64,000 nucleotides of DNA from Saccharibacillus sp. CPCC 101409 (GTDB taxonomy: Bacteria; Bacillota; Bacilli; Paenibacillales; Paenibacillaceae): the NCBI RefSeq assembly GCF_030518235.1, contig NZ_JAULSA010000003.1, positions 248,001 through 312,000 on the forward strand, written 5' to 3'. The position numbers were made by a program, and so were the translations under genes. Below, piece by piece: positions 18,033-26,529 of the stretch; the first letter of the stretch is position 1, and each line of letters opens with the position of its first letter. Under the pieces are notes generated by a model. It was not told the origin of the DNA. It saw only the letters and a list, made by a program, of their open reading frames with translations, and made no database searches.

Positions 18033-19013
18033 GTGCAAACAGAAACGCATACGGAAAACAAATACAAAGCGCTCGAACTGGAAACGCCGGGCGTATACGA
18101 GCTGGAAGGGCTGGAAGTGGGCGTCACGTCGAACTGCAATTTTGCATGTGACTACTGCTGCGCTTACCGTCGCGACGACGGCTCGTATATCGGGGCGGAC
18201 GAGGTGATTCGGCTGATTTCGGATATTCCGACGCTCAAGCGCGTACGGCTGTCGGCCGGGGAAGTGACGCTCAAGTTCGAGGACTGCGTGCAGATCGTGA
18301 CCTACTGCTCGGAGCGCGGCATCGCCACCCAGCTCAACACGAACGGCAGCCTGCTCAGCCGAGAGCGGATTCGCCGGCTCAAGCGGGCGGGGCTGTCTAA
18401 TATCCATCTGTCGTTCAACTTTACCGATGCGCAGTCGTTCGCCGCTTACTACGGCATGGACCCGCGCGTTTACGAGAAAGTGGTCGAAAATATCCGTCTG
18501 TGCGCCGAAGAAGGACTGGAAACGGTGCTGGAAACGCTGCTGTTCGGACCGACGCAGAGCAATATGCCGGCGATCAGCGCCAAAGTGCACGAACTGGGCG
18601 TGCGCATCCACGAGATCCAGAACAGCATCGTCATGGACCACGAAGAGCGGCCGGGCTGGAACGCCGTCGCGACGCGCGAAGCGCTGGTGCGTTCGGTAAG
18701 CGACCTGATCGCCGCCCGCCGGCCGGATACGGAGCTGTATTTTACGTGCATGGACCGGTTTATGGAACGCTTGGGCTTCAAGGAAGAGCCGGGCGTGTAT
18801 TTCTCGAACTGCGTGGACGGCAAAAAGCAGCTTCATCTGCACGGCAACGGCGATATCCTCATCTGCGAGCTGTGCCGCCCGGAAGTGATCGGCAATGTGT
18901 ATCGAGGCGCTGACCTCAAAACGATCTACGCCAACCGTCCGCCGGCGCTGGCCGAGTTCCTGGAGCGGCTTCCCTGCCCGGCTTACGACGCGCTGTTTCC
19001 GGCGGGGGAATAA
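18033..19013 (+). CDS. Radical SAM protein with partial SPASM-like tail
   Basis: A 326-residue radical SAM enzyme. Cys 35, 39 and 42 form the CxxxCxxC cluster motif (CNFACDYC), followed by LSAGEVTLKFED in place of the usual GGEP segment and QLNTNGSLL. Near the C-terminus FSNCVDGKKQLHLHGNGDILICELC is a Cys-rich, SPASM-like segment (quoted in parts: FSNCVDGKKQ, GDILICELC) ending EVIGNVYRG, so a second cluster is likely. The reaction is unknown; such proteins modify peptides, sulfatases or small molecules. The start is uncertain: GTG 18033 after GGAAGAGG is preferred, TTG 18024 is possible. No precursor peptide gene is evident beside it. Confidence 0.82.
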   Translation: MQTETHTENKYKALELETPGVYELEGLEVGVTSNCNFACDYCCAYRRDDGSYIGADEVIRLISDIPTLKRVRLSAGEVTLKFEDCVQIVTYCSERGIATQLNTNGSLLSRERIRRLKRAGLSNIHLSFNFTDAQSFAAYYGMDPRVYEKVVENIRLCAEEGLETVLETLLFGPTQSNMPAISAKVHELGVRIHEIQNSIVMDHEERPGWNAVATREALVRSVSDLIAARRPDTELYFTCMDRFMERLGFKEEPGVYFSNCVDGKKQLHLHGNGDILICELCRPEVIGNVYRGADLKTIYANRPPALAEFLERLPCPAYDALFPAGE

Positions 19014-19203
19014 GCGGTCGCAGCGCCGGAGCGGTTTGCGATCGCTCGCGGTATACCTGACGTTTTGCGCGCGGAAGCGATATTTCGGCTTGTGTCCGAC
19101 CACGGCGTAACGTACGATAGACAGGACGTATACGCGCACGGAGCACAGCGATTTTTCGCGGCAAAAAGCAATCCGGAGCGCGCGAAAGCGAGGCGAGCAC
19201 AGC

Positions 19204-19371
19204 ATGAGCAAAAAAGGCGGAACGGGCCGGGGAACCGGCAAGAAAGGCTGGAACCGGTGGCAGAAAGCGGAGAACCGCAAAAAAAGCGCCCCCAAGCCGT
19301 ATAAGAGCAAAGGTAAAGCCGACGCGGAGAAAACCGGCGCGGACAAGTCCGGCCCGGCGAATCCATCATAA
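19204..19371 (+). CDS. Small basic Gly/Lys-rich protein (DUF3934-like)
   Basis: A 55-codon frame encodes MSKKGGTGRGTGKKGWNRWQ followed by a Lys-, Pro- and Ala-rich tail. The GTGxGTGxKGWxRW start is what I recall from the small Bacillota family DUF3934; function unknown. The protein is strongly basic and could bind nucleic acid. The ribosome binding site (GAGG, spacing 10) is weak. Its position, 190 bp after the radical SAM gene on the same strand, could mean co-transcription, but it does not resemble a RiPP precursor (no Cys, no leader/core shape). Confidence 0.6.
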   Translation: MSKKGGTGRGTGKKGWNRWQKAENRKKSAPKPYKSKGKADAEKTGADKSGPANPS

Positions 19372-19575
19372 AATCGGCATAATCGCGCGGGCGGCCGGAG
19401 ACCGGTTTGCGCCTGCGGCTGCGGTAAAGAAGGCTGCTTCCGAGTGTCATTGTACACGACCGGGGCGGCCTCTTTTTCGACTCGAACGGGATAGGCGGCG
19501 CATGAAGCAGGCAAAGGAAAGTACGATAAGAACCCTATTCGCGTCGGGATCGCCCGGCGAAGGAGGACGAACGGG

Positions 19576-20001
19576 ATGGAGCTGAATGTACAGTGGATCG
19601 ACAAGGAAGAGAGCCGGGTGATTCCGCAGCTGCGCGCGTACAATCGGAAGCAGGCGGGCGGCAGACTGGCCGATCGGGACACGAAAACGGTGGAGCTGAC
19701 GCTGGAGAACGAAGCGGGCGAAGTGATCGCCGGCATTACGGCATCGTTCTACTGGGAGCAGATGCATGTGGACTACCTCTGGGTGGACGAAACGCTGCGC
19801 GGACGCGATACCGGTTCGGGCCTGCTGAAGCGCGCGGAGGAACTGGCGAGAGAACATCGCTGCCGCTACGTCCAACTGGAAACGTTCAGCTTTCAAGCGC
19901 CGGATTTCTACCGCAAACAGGGCTACGAAGTGTTCGGCGTGCTGGACGATTCGCCGTATGACGGAGCCAGGCAGTACTTTTTGAAAAAAGTGCTGAAGTA
20001 A
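19576..20001 (+). CDS. GNAT family N-acetyltransferase
   Basis: A 141-residue GNAT protein of the YhbS/histone-acetyltransferase HPA2-like kind. VDYLWVDETLRGRDTGSGLL contains the acetyl-CoA loop RGRDTGSG, and ETFSFQAPDFYRKQGYEVFG is the typical C-terminal strand-helix. AAGGAGG precedes the ATG. Substrate unknown; single gene. Confidence 0.87.
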   Translation: MELNVQWIDKEESRVIPQLRAYNRKQAGGRLADRDTKTVELTLENEAGEVIAGITASFYWEQMHVDYLWVDETLRGRDTGSGLLKRAEELAREHRCRYVQLETFSFQAPDFYRKQGYEVFGVLDDSPYDGARQYFLKKVLK

Positions 20002-20066
20002 ATGAAGCGGCGCGCACGCAGACCCCGGGTCCCGCAATGCCGCGGTTATAAATTTTCCACAAACGC

Positions 20067-20118
20067 AAGAACCTTCGCACGCCGCAGTCGAAAGCGGTGA
20101 ACGAAGGTTCTTTTTTTG
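20067..20118. terminator. Terminator, T7 tail on + strand
   Basis: AAGAACCTTCG at 20067-20077 pairs with CGAAGGTTCTT at 20102-20112 and is followed by further T residues. It ends the acetyltransferase transcript and may also serve the convergent YkgJ gene. Confidence 0.82.
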
Positions 20119-20146
20119 CGAAAATTGCGCGCGGGAGCGGAAGCCG

Positions 20147-20989
20147 TTACTTCGCCCGGGCCGATTCGTGCGCCGCCATGCGGGCGTTGTGCTCGGCGAG
20201 CGGCAGATCGAAGTTGTCGCGGCTGCCGAGCCGGGCCGTGTGTCCGCTGCCGTGGCGTCCGTACAGGACGAGCCAGTAGAAGATCGGGTACTGGCGCAGC
20301 GGCCGGCGCTTCGCTCCGACGCGCACGTCGGTCAATTCGTCGTAGCGCGGCCAGAAGTCCGCGACATTGGGCGTGATCTTCCGGTGGGCGCGGCCGCCGT
20401 CGATATATTCGCAGATCCGTTCCGGCTGAAGGCGTTCGCGCCAGGTGCCGTAGAACGTATGCGAGCTGCCGTGCGTCCGGCAGATAAACGGCCGCGCCGC
20501 GTACACGCGGCATCTGCCCGTGCCCGGATCGAGCAGCGGGCAGGGAAAGCCGTTGCGCCCGGCGTGGCGGCGCAGCGCGTCGAGCTCGCCGCCGCGGTCG
20601 GCGCCGTGCGTCAGGGAATCGTGCAGGGGCGGATTCTCCCGCCGCAGAATCTCTAGGTCTTCCTCCGCGCGCTCGAACGCTTCGCGGATCTCGCCTTGGC
20701 TCCAGTGCCGCTCCATGTACACGAGCAGCAGCTCGAATTCCACCTGCGAGACCGGGAAGTAATCGGAGCAGCAGGCGCTGCATCCTTCCCGGCACGGCGG
20801 CTGCTTGGGGCTGTGCGACCGGTACTCCTCGATCGCCCCGTCGACCTCGCGGTACAGGTTATGGACATGAACCGCCCGGCTGTCGGCCGAGGCGCTTTTG
20901 TGGCAGTGCTTGAGCTTGCGTCCGCTGCCGCAGAAGCAAAGCTCTTCGGACAGCGGTTTTCGGTCCGCCGCTGCGGGCGTATCCGGCAT
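20147..20989 (-). CDS. SEC-C and YkgJ-type cysteine cluster protein
   Basis: A 280-residue protein with two metal-binding modules. Near the N-terminus LCFCGSGRKLKHCHK is a SEC-C zinc motif (CxCxSGxxxxxCH), as at the SecA C-terminus. Residues about 66-160 form the YkgJ family (CxxxCxxCC) cluster, CREGCSACC, completed by CPLLDPGTGRCRVYAARPFICR. The family is thought to chelate zinc or iron-sulfur; the role is unknown. AAGGAAG precedes the ATG. The combination of both modules in one chain is uncommon in my experience but not unique. Monocistronic. Confidence 0.85.
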   Translation of the reverse strand: MPDTPAAADRKPLSEELCFCGSGRKLKHCHKSASADSRAVHVHNLYREVDGAIEEYRSHSPKQPPCREGCSACCSDYFPVSQVEFELLLVYMERHWSQGEIREAFERAEEDLEILRRENPPLHDSLTHGADRGGELDALRRHAGRNGFPCPLLDPGTGRCRVYAARPFICRTHGSSHTFYGTWRERLQPERICEYIDGGRAHRKITPNVADFWPRYDELTDVRVGAKRRPLRQYPIFYWLVLYGRHGSGHTARLGSRDNFDLPLAEHNARMAAHESARAK

Positions 20990-21046
20990 GGGAAAGTCAC
21001 TTCCTTGTCGTTGGATTCTTTTCCCATTATACGCCCATCGCGCTCT

Positions 21047-22513
21047 TTATTCGAATTCGCGCGGATGCCGGCGGGCCAGTTCTTCGGCGGCTTCGGCCCG
21101 GCCGGTCGCTTTCAGCCGCTCGATATAGCGCGGCAGATGGCCTCTGGCGTGATACGGTCCGCCTTCGCTCATGACCGTCCAGAGCGGATCGGTATCGCAA
21201 GGATAAGGCATCGACTTCATCATGTCGTCGTGCCATTCGGCCAGCAGATACATGCCTTCGCGGCAGAGTTCGGGATGCGACGAAGCGATATTGCGCTGCT
21301 CGTACGGGTCGGCTTCCAGATCGAACAGCATATCTCGGTCGAACAAATGATAGCCGTCGTGGTAGGTGCGCATGTACAGCCATCTGCCGAAGCGGACGCT
21401 GCGCTGGCAGACGTGCGCGCACTGCGAGATCACCAGATAGCTGCGGCCGCTGTCTTCGCCGGATTTCAGCGCGGGCGCGTAGCTTTGCCCGTCCCAGCTC
21501 TTCGGAGCGGGGCGGCCGAGCAGATCGGCGAACGTCGGCGGCAGGTCCAGATGGTAGTGGAGGCCGTGATCGACATGCCCCTGCCGCATGCCGGGCCAGC
21601 GGATAATCATCGGGATGCGGCAGGTGCCCCGGTCGGCCGTGCCGTGTTCGCCGTAAATGCCGAGCTGTCCCATATTCTCGCCGTGATCGGCGGTGACTAC
21701 CACGATCGTGTCGTCCATCGCGCCGAGCCGCTCCAGCGTCTCGAAGATTTGCCCGATATGGCCGTCCATGTAGCGGATGCCGCAGTCGTAGCCGTCGATC
21801 ATGCGCTTCAGGTCGTCGCGGTCCCGGATTTCTCCCGGCTGGCGCGGGTACTCCGGCTGCTCGCGGCTGTCGTACATATTGATCTCGCGCATGCTGTGCG
21901 GTCCGGTCTTTGCGCGGTGCCGCGCGATCGTCTCGTCCGTCATCCAGCCGGGCAGCGGTTCGTCCTCGAACGGATTGCCGAACTCTTCCGGCGCCCGGTA
22001 AGGCGTATGCGGGTCCCAGTAATTGACGTACAGCATCCAGTCGTCGCGCCGCGCGTTGCGTTCCAGCCAATCCAGCACGACCGGCGTCACCTGCTCGGCG
22101 GACTCTCCTCCGCGCGCGCCGGTATTGTGGATCTCGTTGAACCCGGCGTAGAAGTGCCACGCGGAATGCCGTTCGCCGAACGGGCTGACCAGCGCCGTGT
22201 GCATGCCTTCGGCGCGAAACAGCGCCGGGAAGCATTCGTCGGTCAGGCGGGCGACGAACTCCCGGTCTTCGCCTTCCTGCCGCGGGTCGCCCGCGCGCCC
22301 GCCGTGGTTGACGACGCCGTTATGGATGCCGAACTGTCCGCTCATCAGCGCGGTGCGCGAAGGCATGCAGGGGGCGTCGGATGTAAAGTAGTTGGTGAAG
22401 CGCACGCCCTGCTCCGCCAGCCGGTCCAGATTGGGCGACGTATCGCGCTCGTAGCCGTAGCAGCCCAGATGATCCGGACTGGTCGAATCCAGGTCGAGCA
22501 GAAGTACTCTCAT
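21047..22513 (-). CDS. Cytosolic type I sulfatase
   Basis: A 488-residue alkaline-phosphatase-superfamily hydrolase. The N-terminal DLDSTSPDHLGCYGY gives metal-binding Asp residues, and Cys 49 in DAPCMPSRTALMSG is the C-x-P-S-R motif in which Cys is converted to formylglycine. VVVTADHGEN supplies the second metal site. There is no signal peptide, so it acts in the cytoplasm. It would cleave sulfate esters, probably from imported sugars. I chose ATG 22513, preceded by GAAAGGAC. It is divergent from an AraC regulator that probably controls it. It needs a maturase not present beside it. Confidence 0.88.
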   Translation of the reverse strand: MRVLLLDLDSTSPDHLGCYGYERDTSPNLDRLAEQGVRFTNYFTSDAPCMPSRTALMSGQFGIHNGVVNHGGRAGDPRQEGEDREFVARLTDECFPALFRAEGMHTALVSPFGERHSAWHFYAGFNEIHNTGARGGESAEQVTPVVLDWLERNARRDDWMLYVNYWDPHTPYRAPEEFGNPFEDEPLPGWMTDETIARHRAKTGPHSMREINMYDSREQPEYPRQPGEIRDRDDLKRMIDGYDCGIRYMDGHIGQIFETLERLGAMDDTIVVVTADHGENMGQLGIYGEHGTADRGTCRIPMIIRWPGMRQGHVDHGLHYHLDLPPTFADLLGRPAPKSWDGQSYAPALKSGEDSGRSYLVISQCAHVCQRSVRFGRWLYMRTYHDGYHLFDRDMLFDLEADPYEQRNIASSHPELCREGMYLLAEWHDDMMKSMPYPCDTDPLWTVMSEGGPYHARGHLPRYIERLKATGRAEAAEELARRHPREFE

Positions 22514-22781
22514 AGGGTTCAGTCCTTTCGGGAATCGGAATCGTACCCGGCCTCCGCCTTGCGCCGCCGGAGCCGGATCGCTTTTCCTGCATGCAGAATC
22601 TTGTCCAGTATAGAAAAGGCGCGTCCGCCCCGTCATGGACCTTTCCTCGGATCATGTACAATCTTACGGCGGACTTACGGTAGAAAGAGCGCGGAAGCGG
22701 ATCGCTGCGGACGGATGCGCCCGGCAAAAAGGTTTGTTAGACTGAGGGGACAAAGCTCGACGGGCGAAGGAGGCGAAGCGG
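22514..22781. promoter_or_regulatory. Divergent promoter region of sulfatase and AraC genes
   Basis: A 268 bp spacer between divergent genes. I see no clear operator palindrome; both genes have their own ribosome binding sites at its ends. Confidence 0.35.
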
Positions 22782-23579
22782 ATGCCGATATTGGAAGCGG
22801 TGAATTTCGACCGGAATATTCCCGGCTGGCGGACGCGGACGGAGCGGCTGCGGCGGCCGATACTGGTGCTGATGGTGCAGGGCGAAGCCGGTTATACGGT
22901 TAACGGCCGGCGAATGATCGTCAGGCGCGGCGACGTTCTGGTCATGCCCAGAGACGTAATTCGTTCCGGCGGCAATGTCGGAGAAACGCCGCATATGAAG
23001 TACAGCGTTTTGTTTCGCTGCGCCCCGGAAGAAGAGGAGAAAATTCCGCTTCTGTCGCCCGGCTGTCCCGGGCTGTTCCGGCCGAGGGATTTCGAGGCTG
23101 TCCGGCGCGCGTTCGAACGGCTGTTTTTTGAAGCGCGCGAAAGTAAAGCCTACAGCGCATACACGGCGGAAGGCATGCTGCAGGAGCTGCTCGGCCGTTT
23201 GTCGCGGGAGCGGGAGCGCCCCGAAATGCCTCCGGCTTTGTCGGAGTGCGGACGTGCGATGCGGCTTTATATGCTGGAGCATTACCGCGAGCCGGTCGCG
23301 ATCGGGGAACTGGCCGATCTGATCGGCCGCTCTCCCAACCATGCCGCCTGGATCTACCGGGAAGTGAACGGGCTGCCGCCGATTCGCCATCTGCATCGTT
23401 TGCGAACGGACGAAGCGTCTTATCTGCTGCTGCATACGGAGATGAATATCGCCGAAATCGCCGCTTACCTCGGGTACTACGACGCTTCCGCTTTTTTTCG
23501 GATGTTCAAAAAAGAAACCGGACTGTCGCCGACGGAATTCGTCCGCAGCGGCCGCGGCACCGGACCGAAACCGTTCTGA
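22782..23579 (+). CDS. AraC family transcriptional regulator
   Basis: A 265-residue regulator with an N-terminal cupin-type sensing domain (YTVNGRRMIVRRGDVLVMPRD, split as YTVNGRRMIVRRGD and VLVMPRD) and a C-terminal pair of helix-turn-helix motifs ending IAEIAAYLGYYDASAFFRMF, KKETGLSPTEF. Such proteins usually sense a sugar. It is divergent from the sulfatase gene, so a sulfated carbohydrate is a reasonable guess for the signal. AAGGAGG precedes the ATG. Confidence 0.9.
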   Translation: MPILEAVNFDRNIPGWRTRTERLRRPILVLMVQGEAGYTVNGRRMIVRRGDVLVMPRDVIRSGGNVGETPHMKYSVLFRCAPEEEEKIPLLSPGCPGLFRPRDFEAVRRAFERLFFEARESKAYSAYTAEGMLQELLGRLSRERERPEMPPALSECGRAMRLYMLEHYREPVAIGELADLIGRSPNHAAWIYREVNGLPPIRHLHRLRTDEASYLLLHTEMNIAEIAAYLGYYDASAFFRMFKKETGLSPTEFVRSGRGTGPKPF

Positions 23580-23728
23580 CCGGAGCTTCTTCCCGCGGCC
23601 TGCCGGCTTGACAGCAAGCGGCTTTCTTTTTATCATGTTAGTAACAAATAGATAATATCAATATGTATTTAACAAATAAGCGCTTCGAAAAAGCCGGACA
23701 AGGTTATTTGGACAGGGGACGGATGTTT

Positions 23729-24703
23729 ATGGACAAAAAGAATCGGACCGACGAGACTTCCCGGGAACCGCGCGACGCCGACGGCCTGACCGAAGCGGAA
23801 TTTCTGCGCGGCTACGACGCCGGCGATTACGCGCGGCCTTCGGTGGCGGCGGACATGGTTATTTTTACGGTATCGGACGAACGCGAAGAGAATTACCGCA
23901 AGCTGCCCAAAAGGCTGCTGCGCGTGCTGCTGATTCGGCGCGGCGGGCATCCGCATCTCGGCCGCTGGGCGCTGCCGGGCGGGTTCGTGCGTCCGCACGA
24001 AACGACCGAACAGGCCGCGGCGAGAGAGCTGCGGGAAGAAACGGGCGTGGACCGCGTCTATCTGGAGCAGCTGCATACGTTCAGCGACGCGGGCCGCGAC
24101 CCTCGCGCCTGGGTCATGAGCTGCGCGTATATGGCGCTCGTGGACGGCCGCGGCCTGGAAGTCCGGGCGGGCGACGACGCGGACCGCGCGGCATGGTTCG
24201 AACTGGCGTACCGGCTCAAAAGCGAAAGCCGCGAGCATCTGGACGAAGGCGGAATGCGGCATGTCCGGCGTTACGAGCTGAAGCTGGCGCTGGAAACGGA
24301 TGAAGCCGCCGCGGGCGAAAACGGGGCGGAGCGAATCGAATTGACGGCGGTCGTCGAACGCAGCCGTACCCGCACGAACCGGGCGTCGGCCGACGAATAC
24401 CGGATCGTGGAGAGCGGCGGGCTGGCGTTCGACCATGCGAAGATCATCGCGATGGCGATCGAGCGGCTTCGCGGCCGGGCGGAGACGACGGATCTGGCGC
24501 TGCATTTGATGCCGGAGCGTTTTACCCTGACGGAGCTTCAGCAGGTGTACGAAGCGATCCTGGACCGGGAACTGCTGAAAGCGGCGTTTCGCCGCAAAGC
24601 GGAACCCCTGGTCGAGAAAACGGACGATTATACGGAAAACGCGGGCCACCGCCCTTCGAGATTGTACAAGTGGAGCCGCGAGGAATGGGGCGACTACCGA
24701 TGA
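23729..24703 (+). CDS. NUDIX hydrolase with NrtR-like C-terminal wing
   Basis: A 324-residue protein. The NUDIX box GGFVRPHETTEQAAARELRE-ETGV fits GX5EX7REUXEEXGU and would hydrolyse a nucleoside diphosphate linked to another moiety such as ADP-ribose. The C-terminal FTLTELQQVYEAILDRELLKAAFRRK (in parts: TLTELQQVYEAIL, LLKAAFRRK) resembles the winged helix of NrtR, the ADP-ribose-responsive repressor of NAD genes. It could be enzyme, regulator or both. The start is ATG 23729 or 23723, near AGGGGAC. The stop overlaps the next start by 4 bp, giving an operon with NADAR and PARG genes. Confidence 0.85.
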   Translation: MDKKNRTDETSREPRDADGLTEAEFLRGYDAGDYARPSVAADMVIFTVSDEREENYRKLPKRLLRVLLIRRGGHPHLGRWALPGGFVRPHETTEQAAARELREETGVDRVYLEQLHTFSDAGRDPRAWVMSCAYMALVDGRGLEVRAGDDADRAAWFELAYRLKSESREHLDEGGMRHVRRYELKLALETDEAAAGENGAERIELTAVVERSRTRTNRASADEYRIVESGGLAFDHAKIIAMAIERLRGRAETTDLALHLMPERFTLTELQQVYEAILDRELLKAAFRRKAEPLVEKTDDYTENAGHRPSRLYKWSREEWGDYR

Positions 24704-25257
24704 TCTACAATCTGGCCGCACTGCGCAAAGCCTACAATGGCGGACAGCGGCTGAAATATTTATTTTTCTGGGGACATACGCCGAAAACGCCGGGCAGGGT
24801 CGACGCAAGCTGCCTGAGCCAGTGGTGGCCGAGCGGCTTTGCCGTGGACGGAACGCGGTACAGCTGCGCCGAGCAGTATATGATGGCGGAAAAAGCGCGG
24901 CTGTTCGGGGACGAAGAAGCGCGGACCAAGATTTTGCAGGCGAAGCATCCCAAGCAGATGAAAGCGTTCGGCCGCGAGGTGCGGAATTTCGACGGAAATG
25001 TATGGAACCGCGAGGCATACGGAATCGTCAAGCAGGGAGGCCTGGAGAAGTTCCGGCAGAACCGCGAGCTGTGGGATTTTCTGAAAAAGACCGAAAACCG
25101 CATTCTCGTCGAAGCGAGTCCGCAGGACCGCATCTGGGGCATCGGCATGGACAAAAACGACCCGGATATCGAAAAGCCGGTTAAATGGAAAGGCACGAAC
25201 CTGCTCGGATTTGCGCTGAGCGAGGCGCGGGACGAGCTGATCGAGGAGGGGCATTGA
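24700..25257 (+). CDS. NADAR family ADP-ribose hydrolase (YbiA-like)
   Basis: A 185-residue protein of the NADAR/YbiA fold: YLFFWGHTP, CLSQWWPSGFAVDG, YSCAEQYMMAEKA and ILVEASPQDRIWGIG are the family blocks, with the central E and K residues conserved. Members act on ADP-ribose; some remove ADP-ribose from guanine in DNA, others cleave intermediates of riboflavin-related pathways. ATG 24700 overlaps the NUDIX stop (ATGA), and the PARG gene begins 3 bp after the stop. The genomic context supports an ADP-ribose role. Confidence 0.9.
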   Translation: MIYNLAALRKAYNGGQRLKYLFFWGHTPKTPGRVDASCLSQWWPSGFAVDGTRYSCAEQYMMAEKARLFGDEEARTKILQAKHPKQMKAFGREVRNFDGNVWNREAYGIVKQGGLEKFRQNRELWDFLKKTENRILVEASPQDRIWGIGMDKNDPDIEKPVKWKGTNLLGFALSEARDELIEEGH

Positions 25258-25260
25258 GAG

Positions 25261-26511
25261 ATGAACAATCAACACGGATTGAATACGCGGCCGCGCGCCG
25301 GCCGCGAAACGGCGGCAGACCGCCGGGACCGCGCCAGGCTGATCGCGGCCGAGACGGTGGAGATCGCCCGGCGCGGCAGCTATGAATACCGCGGGCGGAC
25401 CGTGGAGTTTGCCGAAGCGCAGCGGCTGTCCGAGCAAAGCAGCGAACTGATTACGCCCGAGCGGGGCGCGGAGATTCTGCGGCGCTTCGGCGGCAGCGGC
25501 GCGGTGATCGCCGGCACGAATTCGTATGCATCGGAGATGCTGGAGACGGGGAAGATCAGCTGCGAGCAGAGCGGAGCGGACGACGAAGCGGAAGAAGCGG
25601 AAGAAGCGAAAGCGAGATTCGAAGAAACGGGAAAGGACGAATCGAGCGCCGAAGAAGCGGAAGAGGCCAAGGCGGAAATCGACGAAGCGGAAGTCGGCGG
25701 GCCGCAGGCGGGAAGTTTGGCCGTGGAAGCGGCGCGCCGCATCGATGCGCGAGGCGAAGCGGGGCGGGAGCAGCCGCGGGCGTCGGCCGCGGATCGAGCG
25801 CCGGAAGCGCGCGAAGCGGCGAAGGACCGGCCGGCTTCCGCGGTGGACAAGCCGCTGCGCGCGCGGACGGACTTCCGCGTGGCGAACGAGTCGGCCGTGA
25901 AGACGGTGCGCGATCTGTACGCCGCCGGCAGCCGGCAGATCGGCGTGCTGAACTTCGCCAGCGCCAAGAATCCGGGCGGCGGCTTCCTGAACGGGGCGAT
26001 GGCGCAGGAAGAAAGCCTGGCCGCGTCGAGCGGGCTGTATGCCGCGCAGCTGCGGCATCCGGAATACTACCGGGCCAACAAGCGGTGCGGGTCGATGATC
26101 TACACGCACCATGCGATTTATACGCCGGACGCGGTCTTCTTCCGCGACGAGCGGTTCGAGCTGGCGGCCGAGCCCGCGGCCGCCTCGGTTCTGACGCTGC
26201 CCGCGGTGAACTACGGGCAGGTGCTGCTCAAAGGCGAGAACGCCGAGCTCGCCAAAGCCGCGATGCTGGAGCGCATGCGCCTTGCGCTCGCGATCTTCGC
26301 GGAGCGCGGCGTCCGCGCGCTCGTGCTCGGCGCGTACGGCTGCGGCATATTCGGCAACGATCCGGCCGAAGTCGCCTCATGGTGGCGCCGGCTGCTGGAC
26401 GGCGAAGGCTTCGCTTCGTATTTCGACGAGATCGTCTTCGCCGTGCTGGACCGCTCGCGCAGCGAAGAAAATATCCGTCCGTTCGAACGGATCTGGGGCC
26501 GGGCGCTGTAA
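25261..26511 (+). CDS. Microbial PARG-type macrodomain hydrolase (TIGR02452) with acidic insert
   Basis: A 416-residue protein. The N-terminal part (1-100, RRGSYEYRGRTVEF) and the catalytic core (205-416) match the microbial poly(ADP-ribose) glycohydrolase group: GVLNFASAKNPGGGFLNGAM, then QEESLAASSGLY, with GGG at 239-241 and QEE at 249-251 as the active loop, and VLGAYGCGIFGNDP later. These enzymes cut ADP-ribose chains or units from proteins. Residues about 102-205 are a low-complexity charged insert (EEAEEAKA repeats) absent from typical members of about 270 residues. Third gene of the cassette; no separate promoter visible. Confidence 0.9.
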   Translation: MNNQHGLNTRPRAGRETAADRRDRARLIAAETVEIARRGSYEYRGRTVEFAEAQRLSEQSSELITPERGAEILRRFGGSGAVIAGTNSYASEMLETGKISCEQSGADDEAEEAEEAKARFEETGKDESSAEEAEEAKAEIDEAEVGGPQAGSLAVEAARRIDARGEAGREQPRASAADRAPEAREAAKDRPASAVDKPLRARTDFRVANESAVKTVRDLYAAGSRQIGVLNFASAKNPGGGFLNGAMAQEESLAASSGLYAAQLRHPEYYRANKRCGSMIYTHHAIYTPDAVFFRDERFELAAEPAAASVLTLPAVNYGQVLLKGENAELAKAAMLERMRLALAIFAERGVRALVLGAYGCGIFGNDPAEVASWWRRLLDGEGFASYFDEIVFAVLDRSRSEENIRPFERIWGRAL

Positions 26512-26529
26512 CGCCGGCCGATGGGGACT

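Noticed and set aside
18033-22513. Radical SAM protein as the maturase of the sulfatase.
   Set aside because: Only the first cluster motif is shared with anSME-type maturases; length and Cys pattern do not match, and the genes are 2 kb apart on opposite strands. Left as a test in a finding.
26282-26529. Coding frame overlapping the PARG end and leading into the macrodomain remnant.
   Set aside because: Upstream of about 26530 this frame is a shadow of the PARG gene; only the short macrodomain block is supported.
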